A stretch of DNA of 64,000 bases, from NCBI RefSeq assembly GCF_910592395.1, contig NC_088312.1, positions 16,003,292-16,067,291 on the forward strand. Direction: 5' to 3'. The notes under the pieces are model-generated. The model had not been told where the DNA came from and searched no databases. It saw only the letters and a list, made by a program, of their open reading frames with translations. This DNA comes from Lineus longissimus. Lineage: Eukaryota; Nemertea; Pilidiophora; Heteronemertea; Lineidae. Positions 10,715 to 22,160 of this stretch are shown here, one piece after another (position 1 is the first letter of the stretch; every line of letters begins with the position of its first letter). The translations under genes and the position numbers were made by a program.

Positions 10715-10945
10715 GTAGGCGAAATGGGTAATAGGCGAAATGGTGAATAGCCGAAATGGGTGTTGGCGAAATGGTGAGTAGGCGAAATGGTGAGTAGGCG
10801 AAATGGGTAATATGCGAAATGGTGAATAGGCGAAATGGGTGTAGGCGAAATGGTGAGTAGGCGAAATGGTGAGTAGGCGAAATGGGTAAATTTTGTAGGC
10901 GAAATGGGTGTAGGCGAAACGGGTGTAGGCGAAATGGGGATGAAC
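10715..10945 (-). repeat. MULE right terminal array, 14 units of GTAGGCGAAATGG
   Basis: Fourteen GCGAAATGG-type cores in the opposite orientation to the left array, with linker variants GGTGT, GGTGAGT, GGTAAT and one longer linker near 10890. Unit count equals that of the left array. Confidence 0.97.
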
Positions 10946-10954
10946 CGATCTTTT
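10946..10954 (+). repeat. MULE right 9-bp target-site duplication
   Basis: CGATCTTTT, identical to 7209-7217; flanking bases differ outside it (G vs C on each side), so the duplication is exactly 9 bp. Confidence 0.9.
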
Positions 10955-11194
10955 CTATCGCGCCCGCCATGTTTTCTTTCGGCGGCTTTTCAATTTCAGT
11001 GATTTGCCGTATTTCTTAGGCATTTTACTGGCCAATATGTCTATAAAACTTCTACCTTACTTGCCATAATCCTTATTCCTCGGCATCTTACTAATATACC
11101 CGTAATTAATCCCGTCCCTCTTCTCATTTAAATACACAATATGATCTTTTCTTAGCCATGTTTTCATGTCAAGTTTTCCACGTGCGTTCAATGC

Positions 11195-11390
11195 AATGGT
11201 GTATGACGTCACTAGCCGCATGGGCGGGGCTACGCCACACAGTCGTTGACGTTAGCCTATCATGACACACCTCCGTTTAGCCCGACCAATTGCGTCGCGG
11301 ATCCGAATCTTACGTTGCGTCACGGAATGATACAATGTTGCGGCATGCGAGTATATATATCATGACACATCGAAAAATCAGGGGAGAGCC
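11195..11390 (+). promoter_or_regulatory. Promoter-like cluster: CRE, GC box, TATA
   Basis: TGACGTCA (11204-11211), GGGCGGGG (11222-11229), then TATATATAT (11352-11360) about 25-30 bp before a possible initiator in AATCAGGGG. On the plus strand, antisense to tomosyn. The only nearby plus frame starts at 11521 (28 codons, MYANLSYPWSRPRL...). It may be an LTR or other transposon promoter; no transcript can be inferred. Confidence 0.35.
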
Positions 11391-11731
11391 GAGAAAAACT
11401 GAGTGATTGCATAATACGATATATACATTTCTGACCTTTGAAGATATTGCGAAGATGAGCAGCACTTGGTAACTTTGACATTTTCGAATTCTGAATTTGA
11501 CTCAGACTCTATCAATCATTATGTATGCCAACTTGTCATATCCTTGGTCCCGCCCTCGTTTGAATGTTCCTGTACGCCGCGCTGTTCAGCGCAAGGTTGA
11601 CTCTGAATAATTTTGACGTCGTGCTTGGACTCTGATCAATTTTGACGCTGACGCTGGACTTTGATGAATTTCCATGTCGGGGCCGGACTTACACACCAAT
11701 TTAGATGTTGCTACGGGACTCTGCCGTTTTG

Positions 11732-12130
11732 AGATGTGTTTTAACTAAGATGTCCGACTTTGATGAACATAGATGTTAACACGCTACCCTGACTATTTGA
11801 GATGTGTTTTAACTTAGATGTCCGACTTTGATAAACATAGATGTTAACACCCTACCCGACGTTTTGAGATGTGCTTTAACATAGATGTCCGACTTTGATG
11901 AACATAGATGTTAACACGCTACCCTGACGTTTGAGATGTGCTTTAACTTAGATGTCAGACTTTGATGAATATAGATGTTAACACGCTACCCTGACGTTTT
12001 GAGATGTGCTTTAACTTAGATGCCCGACTTTGATGAACATAGATGTTAACACGGTACCCTAAAAGACTGACAGATGTGCATTAATTTAGATGTCCGACTC
12101 TTACGAACATACAGATGTTAATGCGACTCT
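11732..12130 (+). repeat. ~67-bp minisatellite, about six units
   Basis: Units contain GAGATGTGYTTTAACTTAGA, then TGTCCGACTTTGATGAACAT, then AGATGTTAACACGCTACCCT. Diverges toward both ends. Confidence 0.9.
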
Positions 12131-12689
12131 GACAAATTTGGAACAATAGACGTATATACATAGGCTCGATGTCGGACCCTGATGAGTGTATTACTAAATA
12201 ATGTCTAACTTGGTTAATTTAAGACGTTCAAGTGTCTGAACTCCGCCCCCTTTCTCAGATGTTAGATGTGCCTCGACTCTCCAACCTTTCCAATTTAATA
12301 TCGTAGATGCAATTCCGCTCACCGTTGGTTCATGCTTCCCCCCGTTGTTGTGCCGTATCTTTAGATGAGCACTGTATTTCCGAGCGTGACGGTATATGAA
12401 GAGTGTACATTGTGTAAATATAGCAGGAATCATGAGTGAAACAAAGTTGTGAAAGAAAACACTGTTGTTGTAATTATTTATTATTCAATTGGGTATCCGG
12501 ACATTGTTCGACTCATTCTGTGGTATCTCCGTGTATCTCTGTTCCTCCTCATCTCCAAGTGTATAGCACTTGACTCTCCGGTATTATCATCACAAAGGAG
12601 GGAGGAAACCTGCCTAAGACGCGTGGCCACCACAATAACCTTGAGCTTAGATTAGTTCTTGTGACACTGCCCTATTCCCTCCCATAAGG

Positions 12690-12965
12690 CTACAATGTAG
12701 TCTCTAGATTGTGACATGAGGCATGATGCCTCTAACATCACCCTTTCTACTCTCATATCAATCAGGCTACAATGCAGTCTCTTACCTGATTGTGACATGA
12801 GGCATGATGCCGTCTCTAGCATCACCCGCTTCTCTTATATCAATCAGGCTACAACGAAGTCTTACTTGATTGTGACATCACCCTCTTGTCTCATATCATT
12901 CAGGTGACAATGCCGTCTCTTACTTCATTGTGACATGAGGCATGATGACGTCTCTTACATCACCA
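12690..12965 (+). repeat. ~75-80-bp minisatellite, about four units
   Basis: Repeated words TTGTGACATGAGGCATGATG, TCTCTTAC/TCTAGCATCACC and ATATCAATCAGGCTACAA in fixed order. Confidence 0.85.
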
Positions 12966-13312
12966 TACCCCTTGCCTTACCTCTTCTGAAAAGGTGCTTG
13001 ACTTTCAGTTGCAAGTTGCGGGAAATTTTCATGTAGAAACAATTTGGTATCCTGGTATCAAGTGATCAGACGCAGTGCTGCCTTTACACTGGCAGATAAA
13101 CTAAACATAAAGTACTCCAATTGTGCCGTGGATAATTTATTTTCTGAGGCATTACACTCTCTCTCGACCCAGGGTCGAGCGCGACAGTCAAGGGGTAGGA
13201 ATTTTAACTCGACCTAAGGTCGAGCATGACACTAGTATAAGGGTTACAGAATGAATGTTCAAGAGTTTAGGTTTATAGGCAAGCTTTATTTTTTAATATT
13301 ATAATAAATAAC

Positions 13313-13632
13313 AAGAGGCCCAAGGGCCTGGCGCTCAGCTGAACTGGTGAACAGGAGGGAGGGCTAGTCTGTTGATGCAGTCAAATGTTTGGGATGGTGT
13401 TAGTTGCACTGAAGAAAAGACAACAACAAAGAGTTGGTGAACAAAATAAACTTTATTGTTCAAGATTGACCTGCCAAGCAGGTGATTGGAATTTACTTAA
13501 AGAGGTTCATTGAAATTAAGAAAATCACATGGGAATCAGATATATTCATGATATTGTAAAAGTAAAAAAATTACACGGGAATCCCTGATCAAGATGGTGC
13601 TATGGAATAGAATAGATACAAGGCGAGTCAAT
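13313..13632 (-). mobile_element. Helentron-like family A, 3'-terminal piece (A1)
   Basis: Starts with the family A 3' end read inverted: CAAGAGGCCCAAGGGCCTGG then CGCTCAGCTGA. The GGCCC-TT-GGGCC hairpin is intact. The copy runs into family B copy B1; its 5' end is not found. Confidence 0.7.
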
Positions 13633-14672
13633 AATGAAATGGCCAGGGCCATTGTGCTCACCTCATGTGGAGGAAAGATGGATAAAGAGCATGGTATTGT
13701 GTCATGTAGTGTTAGGTTTGATGTAGGTCCAAGCAATTACAATTTCCCCAAAATGGCCAATTTACATAACATTCGACCTCTGTGACCTTGAAAAGTAGGT
13801 CAAATCAAAGAAGACCCGGGTGACACATTGAATGGTTGTTAGAATTAGATGTACCTATGATATAAAATTGGTGCCAATCGGGCAAGTCATTACTAGGAAT
13901 AATGGCATTTTGAAGAATTTAGGATTTGGCCCCCTCCCTGGAGGCCAAACGGCAAATCAGATCGCACCAAACTTCGGTACCTGAGATCACCTGACCAAGG
14001 GGTACATGTGTACTTAATTTTTGATCAAAAGTCATTGCAGTTAAGAAACGTGCCATAGTTACGGCCTGACGGCGAATTTACAACATTTGACCTTTGTGAC
14101 CTTGACAAGAAGGTCAAATTAAAAACCTGTGTGACATATACTGTATGGTGGTTAGATGTACCCATGATATCAAATTAGTGGCAATCGGGCAAGAAGTTAA
14201 GGAATAATCACATTTTTACGGTTTTTGGATTTTGCCCCCTGGTGGTCAAGTGGTGAATCATATTGGACCAAACTTCGGTCCCTGAGATCACCTGACTAAG
14301 GGGTAAATGTGTACCAAATTTGGTATCAATAATCATTGCAGTTTAGAAACGTGCCATCGTTACATCCTAACGGCCAATTTACACCATTTGACCTCTGTGA
14401 CCTTGAAAAGGAGGTCAAATCAAAAACCCGGAGAATATATGATGCACCTTTGCTAGAAGTACCTACCATATTTTTTTCAAAATTTCCCGACTACTATTAA
14501 GGGAGATATTGCATATTTTCACTTTTAACGTTTGGCCCCCTGGTGGCCAAACCATGAAACGAATCGGACCGAAACTTGGTCTCCAAGGTGTCATTACATA
14601 AGGGTACATGTGTACCAAGTTTCAACTCAATAGCTCTAACAGTTACGAAACGTGCCCTGCTAACGGACGACG

Positions 14673-14710
<38 letters not shown>

Positions 14711-14766
14711 ACGACGGACGCCACGGTATGGGATAAGCTCACCTCTGCTAAGAGGTGAGCTAAAAA
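13633..14766 (-). mobile_element. Helentron-like family B, complete copy B1
   Basis: About 1.13 kb. In element orientation (minus) it starts TTTTTAGCTCACCTCTTAGC, a hairpin closed by AGAGGTGAGCT, passes a CGA-triplet microsatellite (about 14668-14716) and ~290-bp core units with nuclear-receptor-like motifs, and ends GGTGAGCACAATGGCCCTGG then CCATTTCATT. The 5' AGCTCACCT is inverted as AGGTGAGC just before the 3' hairpin ATGGCC-CT-GGCCAT: the asymmetric inverted-repeat layout of Helentron/HINE elements. Nearly identical to B2 (37195-38332). Confidence 0.85.
14668..14722 (+). repeat. CGA-triplet microsatellite in B1
   Basis: ACG/GAC triplet run. Produces spurious poly-Arg frames on both strands. 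Confidence 0.95.
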
Positions 14767-15324
14767 GGTAATCCGAGATTAAATTTGCCATGTTTAGGAA
14801 GAAGGTTTTGGTTTAAATTATGGTTGCTTGCGAAAGTAGTAGCTGGTTAGTTTTGGATAACCTTTTTATGAGTTGCCTTAAATAAAACAGACATGTAAAA
14901 AGCATGATATTTTGATACGTACAAATGAATGTTTACAATTACAGGCAATGTTAACATAAATAGACTTATTGGATTAGGCAATAGATTTTGAGAGGTTTAT
15001 TGGATTGCACGGAGGCAATAGATCTTGGATTGCCTAGATGCAATCAACCTTTTTCCAAAAGGTGCGACCCAGATGGGGAGGCAAATTCAATACTACAACA
15101 GCCACCAAATTCAGCGAAGACAATGGGTATCAGCACCTAGTATCTAAAAATAGAAAAAAATAAAATAAATGATTCATCATTCATCAGTCACTACTTTATA
15201 TCTTGATACAAACAGCTGTACAATCACTACGCCTACAGGTAGATAAATCTTTTTTTTTCAAAAAATTTTAAAATAGATAACAAAGTAGACAGCAGACACC
15301 ACTCCCTAGTTTACATTCTTCGAC

Positions 15325-15500
15325 TTGTCTCCAGAATCACAACCTTGCAAGTCACAACCTCGTCTCAACATGCACAACCTGTCTCAGAGTCACAACCTCA
15401 TCTCTTTATGGACAACCCGTCTCTCCGAGTCACGAACTCGTCTCTACATGTCTTGGAGTCACAACCATCATGTCTATAAATGTCCAACACAGACCCACTG
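15325..15500 (+). repeat. Imperfect repeat of TCACAACCTCGTCTC words
   Basis: Five to six irregular copies of a 15-40-bp word set (CACAACC, GTCTC, ACATG). Strongly diverged minisatellite. Confidence 0.5.
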
Positions 15501-15970
15501 GATGGATTTATAGTGGATACACTCTGCGCTCATCCAATAAAATGCATACTATTAGGCCTATGTCATTTATGGTACGCATAGGTTGCTCGAAAGCGAAGAC
15601 AAAATATAATAATTGAAATAAATCCAAGGGGAGACATACACTAGTAGGCCAAGCTCAAATTGTAGCACAGCATCAGAACAAATCAGATGTCTGTCAGTGA
15701 GTGTAGGCTACTGAATTCCTTACAAACTACCAATCATGCATCACACTGTGCATGATAATGAACCACTGGCTCTTGATTATTAAACGCATATTTGCATATT
15801 TAACGCAATCTAAACGTTTTTCGACCAGCATCACAGAAACATGACAGACTTACCTTGCACTTCAGAAGTGAAGATGGCGAAATACACCAGAACATAGTAA
15901 TGCGACGAATCGATTTTAGAAATATAAATTATTTACGAAACTCTCAGACTAGGTTTAAAAATAATAAGCA

Positions 15971-17760
15971 GGAATGAAATGGCCAGGGCCATTATGCTCG
16001 CCTGTCGATATGAAAGGGAGAGTTTGAGGAAGAACTTGTCATTGTTAGGGATTAATCATGCAATAGTTGTGGGATGGTGTGGTTTGTCTTGAAAAAGTGG
16101 AGTTGGTCATAATGTTTTCCGCGTGCACATGTTACTGACGTTGGAATAAGTGAATCGTTATTTGTGGGAGAAGCTGCGAGATGTTTTCTGGCCAATTAAA
16201 ACGGGTTTACATGTGTCTTAGCTATTCGGTGACTATTGAAAATGAACAGCGCATTTACATTTTGTAAAACCTGCTGTCATTGGCCGAAATTTCAAATGAA
16301 TGGGATGTACCTGTGGAATTGCGTGTGATTACGCTATCTTGAAAGGAGTATTTATCCTCGTGCATGCGTCTCCCGCATGCATTTGCTGTATAATCCTGTT
16401 ACTTTTATTTATACAGCGGTGAACGCAGAACGGAGCATGGAAAAACCATTACTCACAAAAATGGTTGTCTGAGCACTCGTGACACCTTTACAAAAGTTAA
16501 AGCAACTATTTTTAGTGGATGTTTGCCCAATGAGTAGCATCCACGTCATTATATTAAAAGCGCATAGTGTAACGAAGGGGTCCGGCTTGACGCTAATCTT
16601 CGATGACGGCATCCGCCATTTTGACGTATTCTCGAAACTTCGGGATCGTCAAATGGAATGGACATCACATAATTTCTGACACACACTGCTACAATTCATC
16701 ATTTGATTGTTCTTTAGCAGTATTATTACGCCACCCGTATTGGCAGGGCAGCTTGAACACAACTGCGGTTTGCATTGACCAATATTCCCCATTCCAAACC
16801 GAAGGACAATCCGACAAGTTTGTCATTTTACCTTCCAATCCTGGTCAAAATTTTCTGAAACAATCGGCAATGAGAACGAACTAATAATTTTAAAACAATC
16901 ACAAGAATGTAATCAACACAGAAGAGCAGATGATCGACTTATACCATTGATTGAAGGTGATTTAATTCCTTGTTCATCTCGCTTCAAACTTATAAAATGG
17001 CTGTCATCCATACTTCTAGTATGCCGCTCTAGCGGCGCAGAACAACACTGCGCATCTGGGATACCGACGGATTGCCTCGAACCGCGAAATTCAAAACTGC
17101 TGGCAATGTGCCAACTAACATTTTTGCCCAATACCGCCAACTAGTGATGTGAAACATAACTAATCTATTTGATATCGAAACCTCTATATCATGTAGACCT
17201 CTAAAACTTCATTTCAAACTTCAATCTGCTGGAATAAAGCAAATGGGCTTTTTTAACCTTGACCTACTTATAACTGAACTGTAGGTCACACTGACCTAAA
17301 TCTGTGTCAGCATAAAGAGATGCATAATAGGTGTCTACATATTAAATTTAGAGAGTCTATGACCAATAGCAAAGAAACGTGCCACCAACAAAGAAATTTT
17401 AGAGTTCGACATCTGTGACCTTGAAATGAAGGTCAAGTCAAAAACCCGTGTGATATGTGATGTACCTTTATTAGATACACCCACCATAAAATTTTCATCG
17501 CTCTAGCTTTAACCATAAGCTTCAAAATGACAAAAATAGGTTTTCAAAGACTGCCCCCTATATGGCAGACCAGCAGTCAAATTGCGCTGATTTTCATTCT
17601 GAAGGAAGGTCTTGCCTAGGGGTACCCACACACCAAGTATGAACTTTCTGGGTCAAGCGGTTAAGAAACGTGCCACTATTTTGTCAAAAGTTAACGACGG
17701 ACGACGACGACGACGCAGACGACGACGGACGACGCTTCGCAGAAAAGCCGATGTTTCTCA
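15971..17760 (-). mobile_element. Diverged Helentron-like B-type element
   Basis: 3' terminal motif GAATGAAATGGCCAGGGCCA near 15971; core unit with nuclear-receptor-like motif at 17410-17440; CGA-type microsatellite at 17695-17740. The 5' hairpin is absent and the middle (about 16050-17200) is unlike other copies, so this may be two pieces or an older longer copy. Confidence 0.45.
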
Positions 17761-19920
17761 AGTCCATGGATTCGTTTCAAATGGCTTAAATTTGACTTAA
17801 AATGGCCGCCAGAAGAGATAAACGCGCGAATGAAGCAACTCGACTATTCTGAGCTCCGAGAGAGAACCACACGATTATTCTCACAGTTTTTTAATCAAAC
17901 TTCAAATTTTGGGGGGTTCGGGGGGGTTGCCCCCCCCCGACTTACATTGTTTTGATTTTTGAGACTTAAGTAATAATATCCAAAAGACGCTTAAAATGGA
18001 TATAATCCCGAATAATAAAGCAAAAACCGGGCAGGCGTTTCGAGTCAAGTGTCTTCCAGTCTCTTGGCCTGTAAAAACCCTTGCCAACCAATTTGTTATG
18101 CATAAACCATTCGGCAACATGTTGTTTGGGGAAAAACCTGATCCCTGACCCCTTGAATTGGTTGCTCAGGTACGACCACAAGCAATTGTCTCAAGGAAGC
18201 CACCAGTATGACCTCTTGGCAGTCTTGCCAATATCATGCCAGTGAAAAGGAAGGATAATGATGGTTGAGGGTAGGAGTTAGGGTACCATCAAAGGAGTAC
18301 CTCTTCCTCGCTCTGGGTTAAAGGCGCTGCGCGCTTACTAGGGCACTGCACTGATAATATTAGTTACTTCGCCGGATGTACTAGGCCTATGCTTTAGAAA
18401 TGCACTAATGTTAGAAACCCAAAAACACTACTCGTTACAAGCGTCAGGCGACCAAACACATTGATATGAGGACTACTAGGACTATAGGGAGTCTCATACG
18501 CCCTAGTGAGTCGATCGGGTACCAATCTATCAATGGTCTGCCCGTGGCTTCAAATGCGCATGCGTAAACCGAGTAAGCCGAGTTATAAGCCGAGTTAACT
18601 GTTTTATATGAGAATGCCAACACTTGGATTGAACTCGTGTTACATGACGTCACCAGAATCGCTTAGGAGATTTTCAAACAAATCTGAAAATCGGAGCATA
18701 AAAACGCTTCAAAGTCATCGAAATGATCCGAATTTTGAAAAGTCTTTTGCGACGTACACTAGCTCCTCACGGTTTTCCGTATCAGCATAGACTGAGAATG
18801 GCAGTTTTATTGTTCGTTGAAAATACCTCACAATTCCAGCAGACTACTTCGTCGCTATTATTTGTGTGCTCTGACCAGTGTCACTATCAAAGGTGTACGA
18901 TATCATTGTTATTTTGACAAGAAACATGAGAAAACGTTAACTTCTTTTGAAACGGTCCGCCATGTTTGTTCATCTAGCGTTCGGGTTTGTTTTGATTACA
19001 TCAATGATGCTTATAGATACAAAGAGGCTATTCTTATAACAAAGTTTTGTCTGGAATTCAAAGTCATTCTCCTCTAGTTGTTATATTTATGTGTAATATA
19101 TAATTGTGAAGTATTACGATTATTTCATTCTGATGATTGGGAAGAGTTTTTTTGCAACACCGTTTTGTGTATAAAATGTACTATGGCGTTCATGTGTGTT
19201 TTGGTCTTCGACTTTGACTCAATGACTGAGCAAATTTAACGAGACAGAAAGCCAAAAACGGCAACACTTCCTATTTAAACAGGCTAGGGGAGTCATTCTA
19301 TACTATGACTTTTCAAATATCAGTTGTCATGGCCAATTGTACCTAGTAAATCAAGAGAAAATACAGAGAAAACTCACCCTGGTTTAGATAACTGAGCGCT
19401 TGAATCTGGGTTTCTCTACGCGTCTTTTATCGACAATATCAATAAGAATTAGACAAAATAACCCCACAAAATGACATGTTGACATTGAGAATCAAAATAT
19501 AGGGAAATACCACTTTCCAACTGCTCGTTATGAAATGATTGGAATTATGTTTTGAAGTAAACGTGCACACTCTATATACATTCGCAAAATGGCCATCACT
19601 TTATCAGCCTCAGCTGCAATGCCTTAGGGCAATGCCTTATGCCTTAGCGCATTCAGTACATTACAGAGACAGGTAGGATCGAGGCCGTTTTGTGACTTTT
19701 GACTAGACCACAATTTCCAGCTTAAAATCTGCCAATTACTGCCAATTACGGGGCGTTTAGTCTTTCTGCTGTGAATAGCTATAATCCTATCGAAACAAGA
19801 GTTCAAAATATTGGTATCCCGACACATTTTCTGGCCCAGTTACAGCAAATTCATATAAAAAATGCAACTATTTTGCTGGAACTACTTTCGGCGAGCTCCA
19901 GTACAAACCATAAGCTCCGC
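17761..19920. other. Intron sequence without recognised gene
   Basis: Contains a G7/C9 inverted low-complexity tract at 17911-17939. No domain recognised in the short frames. Confidence 0.4.
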
Positions 19921-19939
19921 TGGAAGCCAGCGTAGCTAA

Positions 19940-20807
19940 CAAGATGGCGGCCTGGGGGCCATATTTCATATCAGGTGCGGCCAGAAAATTATACAGCACC
20001 TCCCTTACCCTAGGCGATCATACCACAGAAATATCAGCTCCCTCACACAAGTGCTTCTGGAGTTTTAGGTCGGAATGCTATACATCCAAGATGCCAACTG
20101 ACGGCCATCTTGGATTTCGGATTGCGCCCTACCACAGGCCATTACACCACAAAAGCTTGAAGTCTGTCGGACATATTGTTCTTCAAAAAACGAGCGGAAT
20201 GCAAAAATCTAAGATGCCGGCTGGTGGTCATTTTGGATTTTGGAACGCGCCCAAAATCGATAGCGAACCTCCCCCACCAAACACCATTACACCAAAAAAG
20301 TTTGAAGTCTGTCGGACTTCTAGTTCTGCAGCTTACGATCAGAATACAAAAATCTAAGCTAGCGGCTGGTGGCCATATTGGATTTTGTATTGCGACCAAA
20401 ATCAGTAGGGAACCTCCCCTACCACAGGCCATTACACCACAAAAGTTTGAAGTCTGTCGGACATCTGGTTCTTCGATTAACGAGCGGAATGCAAAAACCA
20501 AGGATGGCGGCTGGTGGCCATCTTGGATTTGGACGCGCCCAAAATCAATAGTGAACCTCCCCTACCAAAGACAATAACACCACAAAAGTCTGTCAGACTT
20601 CTAGTTCTTCAGCTAACGATCAAAAATCTATGCTAGCGGCTGGCGGCCATATTGGATATTTGAACGCGCACAAAATCGATAGGGAACCTCCCCACTGAAG
20701 ACCATTACACCACAAAAGTTTAAGTCAGCCGAACAAGGGGTTCTTGAGTTATAGTCCGGAATTCAGTGCGGAGGCCCCAACTATGGCGGGGGCATAATTA
20801 CACTCAA
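19940..20807 (-). mobile_element. Helitron-like element with ~145-bp satellite core (copy S1, truncated)
   Basis: About five ~140-bp units with ATGGCGGCTGG(T/C)GGCCAT, AAAATCGATAGGGAACCTCC and CACAAAAGTTTGAAGTCTGT. Right end GGCGGGGGCATAATTA matches the 5' hairpin end of copy S2 (34488-36725). The CTAG 3' end is not found. Confidence 0.7.
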
Positions 20808-21690
20808 ATGGCCATTTTACGCCATTTTACCTCCGTGACTTTGAAAATTAGGTCAAATCAAAAACCCGTATAATATGTGATGTATCCTTGCTAGAAGAAC
20901 CTATCATAAAAATCTTATCGAAAACGAGTGACTCAGAGAGATATCACACTTTTTAGGTTTCCACTGGCCAAGTAAAGAATCAGATCGGACCAAAATTCGG
21001 TGTCAGAGGTAACATGACAAGGGGAGTCATGTGTACCGCATCTCCAGCTCATGGCTTCAGCGGTTAAGAAACGTTCCATAGTTACACTAAAACGGCCGAT
21101 TTATGCCATTTGACCACTGTGACCTAGAAAATTAGGTCAAATCAAAAACCCGTAGGATATGTGATGTATCTTTGCTTTTGTATGCATAGCATAAAAACTT
21201 CACCGAAAACAAGTCACATATAAATGAGACATTGCCTTTTTAACTTTTTTTAGTTTAGGTCCCCTTGTGGCCAAGTCGAGAATCAAATCACAGCGAAATT
21301 CGGTGTCAGAGGTTATATGACGTAGGGAGTCATGCATACCAAATTTCAAGTTCATAGCTGAGGTGGTTAAGAAACGTGCCATAGTTACACCCAAATGGCC
21401 AATCTACGCCATTTCACATCTCTGACCTTGAAAATTAGGTCAATCAAAAACCCGTAGGATATGTGATGTACCCTTCCTAGGAGAACCTACCATCAAAAAA
21501 TTTCATTGAAAAAACGAGTCACTCATAAGAAAGATATCACACTTTTTAGGTTTCCACTTCTGCCCCCTGGTGGCCAAGTCAAGAATCAGATCAAACCGAA
21601 ATTTATTGTCAGTGGTCACCTGACCTGAGGGGTCCTGTGTACAAAGTTTCAAGTTAATAGCTCTAGCGGTGAAGAAACGTGCCTGGCCTT
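20808..21690 (-). mobile_element. Family D core, three ~295-bp tandem units
   Basis: Three consecutive units each containing GACCT(C)TGTGACCTTGAAAA, AGGTCAAATCAAAAACCCGT, a GGCCAAGT segment and GGTTAAGAAACGTGCCAT. No terminal hairpins. Confidence 0.7.
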
Positions 21691-21951
21691 AGCCTTTTGG
21701 TCATGTGGGGGGGGTAAAAGTTTATGTGAAAAACATTTTTTTGTGCCCCTGCCACCCCTGCCCCTGCCACCTCAAGCTTAGTCAAGTTCCCTTAGAGCAT
21801 ATTAGTATAGTTCCTTCACGACAGACATCTTCTTCGTTCAGACATTACGTAACCTTTGCATCATATCTTCAGGTAAAGACAGACAATTTGTTTGGAGGGT
21901 TGAGAGTAAATAAGAAATCTAACATTTAGATAGGCTTCGCGTGACACTTAC

Positions 21952-22160
21952 AGGCAGGTCTATAATTGATTCTTGTTTGCTGAACTTGAATACGAGCACA
22001 TGGGTCAGACCGGCTATCGTCAATACTCGACTTTCCGCATCTAAAAAGATGTTCTGAATTGCAAACGGGTCTTCATCTGGTTCTTGGCCTTTTTCTGGTT
22101 TACTTCGCGGCCTCTCAAACACTTTGGCAGTTTTTAATTTATACAACACTTGCAATGTCA
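21952..22160 (-). CDS. STXBP5: Tomosyn exon f
   Basis: This 209-nt exon encodes VTLQVLYKLKTAKVFER, an acidic/basic linker, then EDPFAIQ and THVLVFKFSKQESIIDLP. LQVLYKLKT and the FSKQE block are among the most conserved tomosyn segments. Acceptor CTTCCAG precedes 22160; donor GTAAGT starts at 21951. Ends in phase 0. The next intron is 18.1 kb and contains the MULE, Helentron-like and Penelope-like insertions. Confidence 0.96.

Larger units (their letters stand above)
7218..10945 (-). mobile_element. Complete Mutator-like (MULE) DNA transposon with tandem-array terminal inverted repeats
   Basis: A 3728-bp element. It is bounded by the 9-bp direct repeat CGATCTTTT at 7209-7217 and 10946-10954, the target-site duplication length typical of Mutator-like elements. 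Outer ends are GGTGTATCCCCATTTCGCC (left) and GTTCATCCCCATTTCGCC (right, inverted). Each end continues inward as an array of 14 copies of a 15-16-bp unit around CCATTTCGCCTAC. Inside is a two-exon FLYWCH-MULE transposase on the minus strand with all catalytic residues and no frame break. A 432-bp non-autonomous TIR element is nested at 7577-8008. The matching duplication and intact frame suggest a fairly recent insertion. Element sits in tomosyn intron f/g, same strand as the host gene. Confidence 0.93.
3889..21951 (-). other. 18.1-kb tomosyn intron f/g
   Basis: Bounded by donor GTAAGT at 21951 and acceptor TTTTCAG at 3889, phase 0 on both sides. Holds the Penelope-like fragment, the intact MULE, minisatellites and several Helentron-like repeats. 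Confidence 0.9.

Noticed and set aside
13145-13230. Pair of small palindromes CTCGACCCAGGGTCGAG and CTCGACCTAAGGTCGAG
   Set aside because: Short and isolated; could be another terminal hairpin but there is no partner to support it.
14497-14758. Poly-Arg frames on both strands (also 38058-38381, 38137-38325, 17612-17800)
   Set aside because: Produced by CGA-triplet microsatellites inside Helentron-like repeats.
19944-20577. Overlapping 100-140-codon frames with GHLGF and KSLKSVG repeats
   Set aside because: Translations of the ~145-bp satellite core, present in several frames and both strands.
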